Source: Verrucomicrobiota bacterium (lineage in GTDB: Bacteria > Verrucomicrobiota > Verrucomicrobiia > Limisphaerales > JACDHS01). From it: a DNA stretch of 42,739 nucleotides. The notes under the pieces are model-generated. The model saw nothing but the letters and a program-made list of their open reading frames with translations. It ran no database searches and was not told where the DNA came from. A program made the translations under genes and the position numbers. Location: assembly GCA_013820875.1 (NCBI GenBank), contig JACDHS010000030.1, forward strand, positions 1-42,739. The letters are read 5' to 3'. Positions within the stretch are counted from its first letter, which is position 1; the number at the start of each line of letters is the position of its first letter. Below, piece by piece: positions 42,530-42,739 of this stretch.

Positions 42530-42636
42530 CCGCCAGTCTTGGAGTAGACCGCCACGCGGTCAGTAACTCTATAGTTCTGGCAGGTAGTCCTCTACCTGTC
42601 GTTGACCGCGTGGCGGTCTCGTCCAAGACCTGACGG
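42530..42636. repeat. Inverted-repeat element of about 107 bp
   Basis: Near-perfect terminal inverted repeats of 33-34 bp (42530-42562 and 42603-42636). The inner 17 bp pair exactly (AGACCGCCACGCGGTCA with TGACCGCGTGGCGGTCT); the outer parts (TCTTGGA/TCCAAGA) have a few mismatches. The 40-bp loop has its own stem (CAGGTAG/CTACCTG). No coding capacity. Confidence 0.85.
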
Positions 42637-42641
42637 AAATT

Positions 42642-42739
42642 CCTCATCCACTTTTAATCACACCGCAGCAGCCGATGAAGCTGGCGAGTTCCTGGGTGAA
42701 AGTCCCAGCCGTCGAATTGGTCGGTTCACGACGGAACGA
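42642..42739. mobile_element. Possible 5' part of a group II intron (cut by window edge)
   Basis: The last 100 bases contain CCTGGGTGAAAGTCCCAG (a short stem around GTGAAAGTC) and GTCGAATTGGTCGGTTCACG near the end. A GGTGAAAGTCC-type loop is typical of domain I of bacterial group II introns. The window ends before any reverse transcriptase could be seen, so this is only a candidate. Confidence 0.35.

Noticed and set aside
1-42739. tRNA, rRNA or other known structural RNA genes
   Set aside because: No recognisable tRNA cloverleaf, rRNA stretch or riboswitch core was seen by eye; a covariance search was not possible.

Overview
The window most likely comes from a member of the Verrucomicrobiota, probably a soil or freshwater Pedosphaera/Limisphaerales-like lineage. 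This is inferred from gene content, not from a marker gene. The supporting signs are a very long GreA fusion of the kind found in Chlamydia and relatives, pseudopilin-like proteins with a C-terminal H-A-D-G-H motif, secreted beta-rich proteins with a Tyr-Arg-type C-terminal module, a formylglycine sulfatase, and many intergenic hairpin repeats. No rRNA, tRNA, phage or complete IS gene was seen. Most genes lack a clear Shine-Dalgarno sequence.

Layout. 0.2-6.8 kb: MgtE magnesium channel, then a polysaccharide-related group (secreted BNR-repeat protein, secreted beta-propeller-like protein, secreted sulfatase). 6.9-13.7 kb: housekeeping and membrane genes: QueG and shikimate kinase, an EboE-EboC pair (part of the ebo cluster), a CPA2 cation/proton antiporter and two small membrane or secreted ORFs. 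13.7-14.5 kb: a gene-free stretch holding a striking array of two alternating palindromes with an exact 41-bp repeat. 14.5-22.6 kb: a metal-handling neighbourhood: DmeF-type Co/Ni/Zn efflux transporter, NlpC/P60 hydrolase, two choice-of-anchor-M-type secreted proteins each preceded by a small secreted His/Cys protein (a duplicated cassette), a divergent His-rich zinc-type protein and a pseudopilin. 22.7-28.3 kb: a minus-strand run of CorA, PAS histidine kinase, NtrC-type regulator and PMT-type glycosyltransferase, with a MITE-like inverted-repeat element between kinase and regulator. 28.3-29.2 kb: gene-free, with hairpins and a 43-bp tandem array. 29.2-34.9 kb: ABC-2-like permease, UbiX, RsmB, long GreA. 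34.9-42.4 kb: a minus-strand surface-polysaccharide cluster (GT61, RfbF, RfbG, cupin epimerase, SDR, GT2), with a secreted LamG protein upstream. The right edge has a long inverted-repeat element and sequence that may be the start of a group II intron.

How the genes fit together. The polysaccharide cluster can make a CDP-6-deoxyhexose (RfbF, RfbG, then cupin and SDR) and transfer it (GT2, GT61). The 14.5-22.6 kb region reads as a cobalt/zinc efflux and envelope metal-binding region; this rests on protein family associations and His-rich sequences. The best candidates for something undescribed are the 41-bp alternating-palindrome array, the duplicated small-protein/anchor-M cassette, and a roughly 340-residue C-terminal domain shared by the anchor-M protein at 17.2-19.4 kb and the LamG protein at 40.6-42.4 kb.
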